24,742 bases of DNA from an uncultured Oscillospiraceae bacterium (GTDB lineage: Bacteria > Bacillota > Clostridia > Oscillospirales > Acutalibacteraceae), in NCBI GenBank assembly GCA_900549755.1, contig URPQ01000025.1:1-24742 (forward strand), written 5' to 3'. This document shows positions 23,117 to 24,742 of this stretch, one piece after another. Position 1 is the first letter of the stretch, and every line of letters begins with the position of its first letter. Below the pieces are notes generated by a model. It made no database searches, was not told the origin of the DNA, and worked only from the letters and a program-made list of their open reading frames with translations. A program made the translations under genes and the position numbers.

Positions 23117-24301
23117 ATGACAAGGCTTTTAATAAGGCTGTTTGTTAAAAACAGCGGCGATACCGAAAACCCCGCCGTGCGCAAAAGCTACGGAACGCTC
23201 AGCGGCGGCGTGGGAATTTTCTGCAATTTAATTTTATGCATAACCAAAATCGCGGTAGGTCTTCTTACCGCGAGTATTTCTATTACGGCGGACGGACTTA
23301 ACAACCTTTCCGATATGGGCTCTTCCGTTATAACGCTTATAGGCTTTAAAATGGCGGGCAAGCCCGCCGATAAGGATCACCCTTTCGGTCACGGCAGAAT
23401 GGAGTATATGTCAGCCTTTATTGTTGCGGTACTTATACTCTTAGTCGGGGCGGAGCTGCTAAAATCATCCGTCGGCGCGCTGATTGCGGGTGATAAATTC
23501 CCCGACTATTCCGCCGCCGCAATAGTCGTGCTTGCCGTTTCAATGCTTATTAAGCTTTGGATGTATATTTTCAACCGCAAGCTTTTCAAAAAGGTGAAGT
23601 CAGGCGTTTTCAAGGCTACCGCACTTGATTCGTTTAATGATATTATGTCAACCGGCGCTATACTTTTATCGGTTGCGGTATCGCTCTGCTTTAAGCTGCC
23701 CTTTAATTTGGACGCGGTAATGGGCTTGCTGGTATCGCTTTTTATACTGTATTCGGGCTTTTCAACCGGCAGAGATACGCTTAATCTGATTTTGGGCAAC
23801 CCGCCCGATAAAGAAACGGTAGAAGAAATTAAAAACACCGTGCTGTCGTTTGAGGGATTTATAGGCATACACGACCTTATGGTGCATAATTACGGGCCCG
23901 GCAGGCAGTTTGCCACGGTTCACGTTGAGGTGCCGCAGGATTCAAATTTTGTAAAGTGCCACGAGCAGGTGGATTTGTGCGAAAAGCTGATAAACGAAAA
24001 ATACAATATTCAGCTTGTAATACACATGGACCCTATAGACACAAACAGCCCCGCGGTCAAAGCAGCGCGCAAGGCTTTGACTGCGGAGCTTAAAAAAATT
24101 GATGAAAGAATGTCGCTGCACGATTTCAGAATGACGCCGTTATCGGAAAGCCGCACCAATCTTATTTTCGATGTGGTTATTCCGCCCGAATTTAATAATA
24201 AAAAAGAAGAACTGCGGCAGGAAATATCCGCCGCAGCCAAAAAAACAGACAGTACCTATTGCTGTGTTATAACCTTTGATAATGATTTTACGGGGAATTA
24301 G
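23117..24301 (+). CDS. Cation diffusion facilitator, Mn-type metal site
   Basis: The 394-residue protein has about six membrane helices (residues 30-215) and a cytoplasmic domain (about 225-390), the CDF layout. The transport site reads Asn62 and Asp66 in helix 2 (GLNNLSDMGSS) and Asp171 and Asp175 in helix 5 (ALDSFNDIMSTG). Zn/Fe exporters such as FieF have D-D-H-D, whereas the N-D-D-D set is that of Mn exporters such as pneumococcal MntE, so manganese efflux is likely (inference). The HPFGHGRMEY block lies after helix 2. The gene starts immediately after the Ddl stop, using a ribosome site inside the Ddl C-terminus. Its 3' end overlaps the convergent EamA gene by 14 bases. Mn or Mg is the cofactor of both ligases upstream, but a direct link is speculative. 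Confidence 0.9.
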   Translation: MTRLLIRLFVKNSGDTENPAVRKSYGTLSGGVGIFCNLILCITKIAVGLLTASISITADGLNNLSDMGSSVITLIGFKMAGKPADKDHPFGHGRMEYMSAFIVAVLILLVGAELLKSSVGALIAGDKFPDYSAAAIVVLAVSMLIKLWMYIFNRKLFKKVKSGVFKATALDSFNDIMSTGAILLSVAVSLCFKLPFNLDAVMGLLVSLFILYSGFSTGRDTLNLILGNPPDKETVEEIKNTVLSFEGFIGIHDLMVHNYGPGRQFATVHVEVPQDSNFVKCHEQVDLCEKLINEKYNIQLVIHMDPIDTNSPAVKAARKALTAELKKIDERMSLHDFRMTPLSESRTNLIFDVVIPPEFNNKKEELRQEISAAAKKTDSTYCCVITFDNDFTGN

Positions 24302-24742
24302 CCTTTTTTCTGCTGCCTGCCATTTCGGGTATTTGCGCCACAATTATTGCGGCAAATACAAGCGCACAGCCTATAAATTCTCTGCCCGTGAGTGTATTGC
24401 CTGAAATCAGCCTTCCGCCCAGCGCTGCTTAAACGCTTTCTTGGCTCTTTGATAGTGATGCGACGGAAGGCTCGGCGTACTTCTGCCCCACAATTTGCAG
24501 GGTATAGCCAACGCCGCTTGACACTATGCCGAGGTAAAGTATCTGCGGGGCGGCGGCAATAATATTTTCCATTGTCGGGCGCTCAAAGATGACCGCGAAC
24601 ACTGCCGATAAAGCCCCCGCAACGGTAAACTGCATTACGGAAAGCTTTACGCCGCCCGTAAGCCCCACAAATTTATCAACCGATATAATCTGCCCCGCAA
24701 AGCAAAACGCGCAGATAAATACCAATATATCGGCAGTGTAAA
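24288..24742 (-). pseudogene. EamA/DMT-family transporter, C-terminal part with in-frame stop
   Basis: This is the end of a drug/metabolite transporter (EamA domain) whose N-terminal part lies beyond the right edge. The frame is open from the edge to a TAA at 24429-24431, then continues in the same frame to a TAA at 24288-24290. The visible helices match the second EamA repeat: DILVFICAFCFAGQIISVD, then ILYLGIVSSGVGYTLQIVGQ. The C-terminal helix is normal after the stop (GNTLTGREFIGCALVFAA). Around the stop the sequence is SVASLSKSQESV*AALGGR, where the family usually has SLxxSLESVFAALxGW. So the stop replaces a Phe and several neighbouring positions are also unusual. Either the gene is degrading or the base calls here are poor. 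It overlaps the CDF gene tail to tail. Confidence 0.75.

Noticed and set aside
1..24742. CRISPR arrays, tRNA or rRNA genes, insertion sequences, prophage
   Set aside because: No spaced direct repeats, cloverleaf-type sequences, transposase motifs or phage genes were recognised on either strand.

Overview
The window looks like chromosomal DNA from an anaerobic, spore-forming Firmicute of the class Clostridia, probably an Oscillospirales/Ruminococcaceae-type organism. This rests on a complete spoIIIAA-AH sporulation operon with a sigma-E-like promoter, a V-type (archaeal-like) ATPase operon, an argCJBD cluster and moderate G+C with dense, often overlapping genes. The placement is inferred from gene content only; no rRNA, tRNA, CRISPR array, phage or insertion sequence was seen. 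No gene-free stretch exceeds about 190 bases.

Layout, left to right. (1) 1-4230, minus strand: arginine biosynthesis operon argC-argJ-argB-argD (argD cut by the left edge). It has a sigma-A-type promoter overlapped by a candidate ARG box. (2) 4231-5610: a HAD phosphatase (minus) with its terminator, and a divergent CotF/ferritin-like protein (plus) ending in a strong terminator. (3) 5608-6015: an Asp23/Gls24-family gene (minus) with its own vegetative-type promoter. (4) 6019-10660, minus: spoIIIAA to spoIIIAH, the mother-cell part of the channel linking mother cell and forespore. (5) 10684-10757: two tandem terminators separating spoIIIA from the operon upstream. (6) 10804-19436, minus: V-type ATPase operon in the transcribed order G/H-I-K-E-C-F-A-B-D. 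The K subunit carries the full set of Na+-ligand residues known from Enterococcus hirae NtpK, so a sodium pump is likely. The catalytic A subunit is broken by one in-frame TAA where the family has Tyr. (7) 19496-24301, plus strand: an alpha/beta hydrolase, a membrane-anchored MurF-like ligase without the usual MurF N-terminal domain, a variant D-Ala-D-Ala-ligase-like enzyme and a cation diffusion facilitator with an Mn-type (N-D-D-D) metal site. (8) 24288-24742, minus: the C-terminal part of an EamA/DMT transporter, also carrying an in-frame TAA.

Most of the window is well-known core biology. The least conventional parts are the hydrolase/membrane MurF/variant Ddl module, which may be a second, membrane-localised route for peptidoglycan stem-peptide synthesis or modification, and the two in-frame TAA codons. 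I did not find a clearly unprecedented system.
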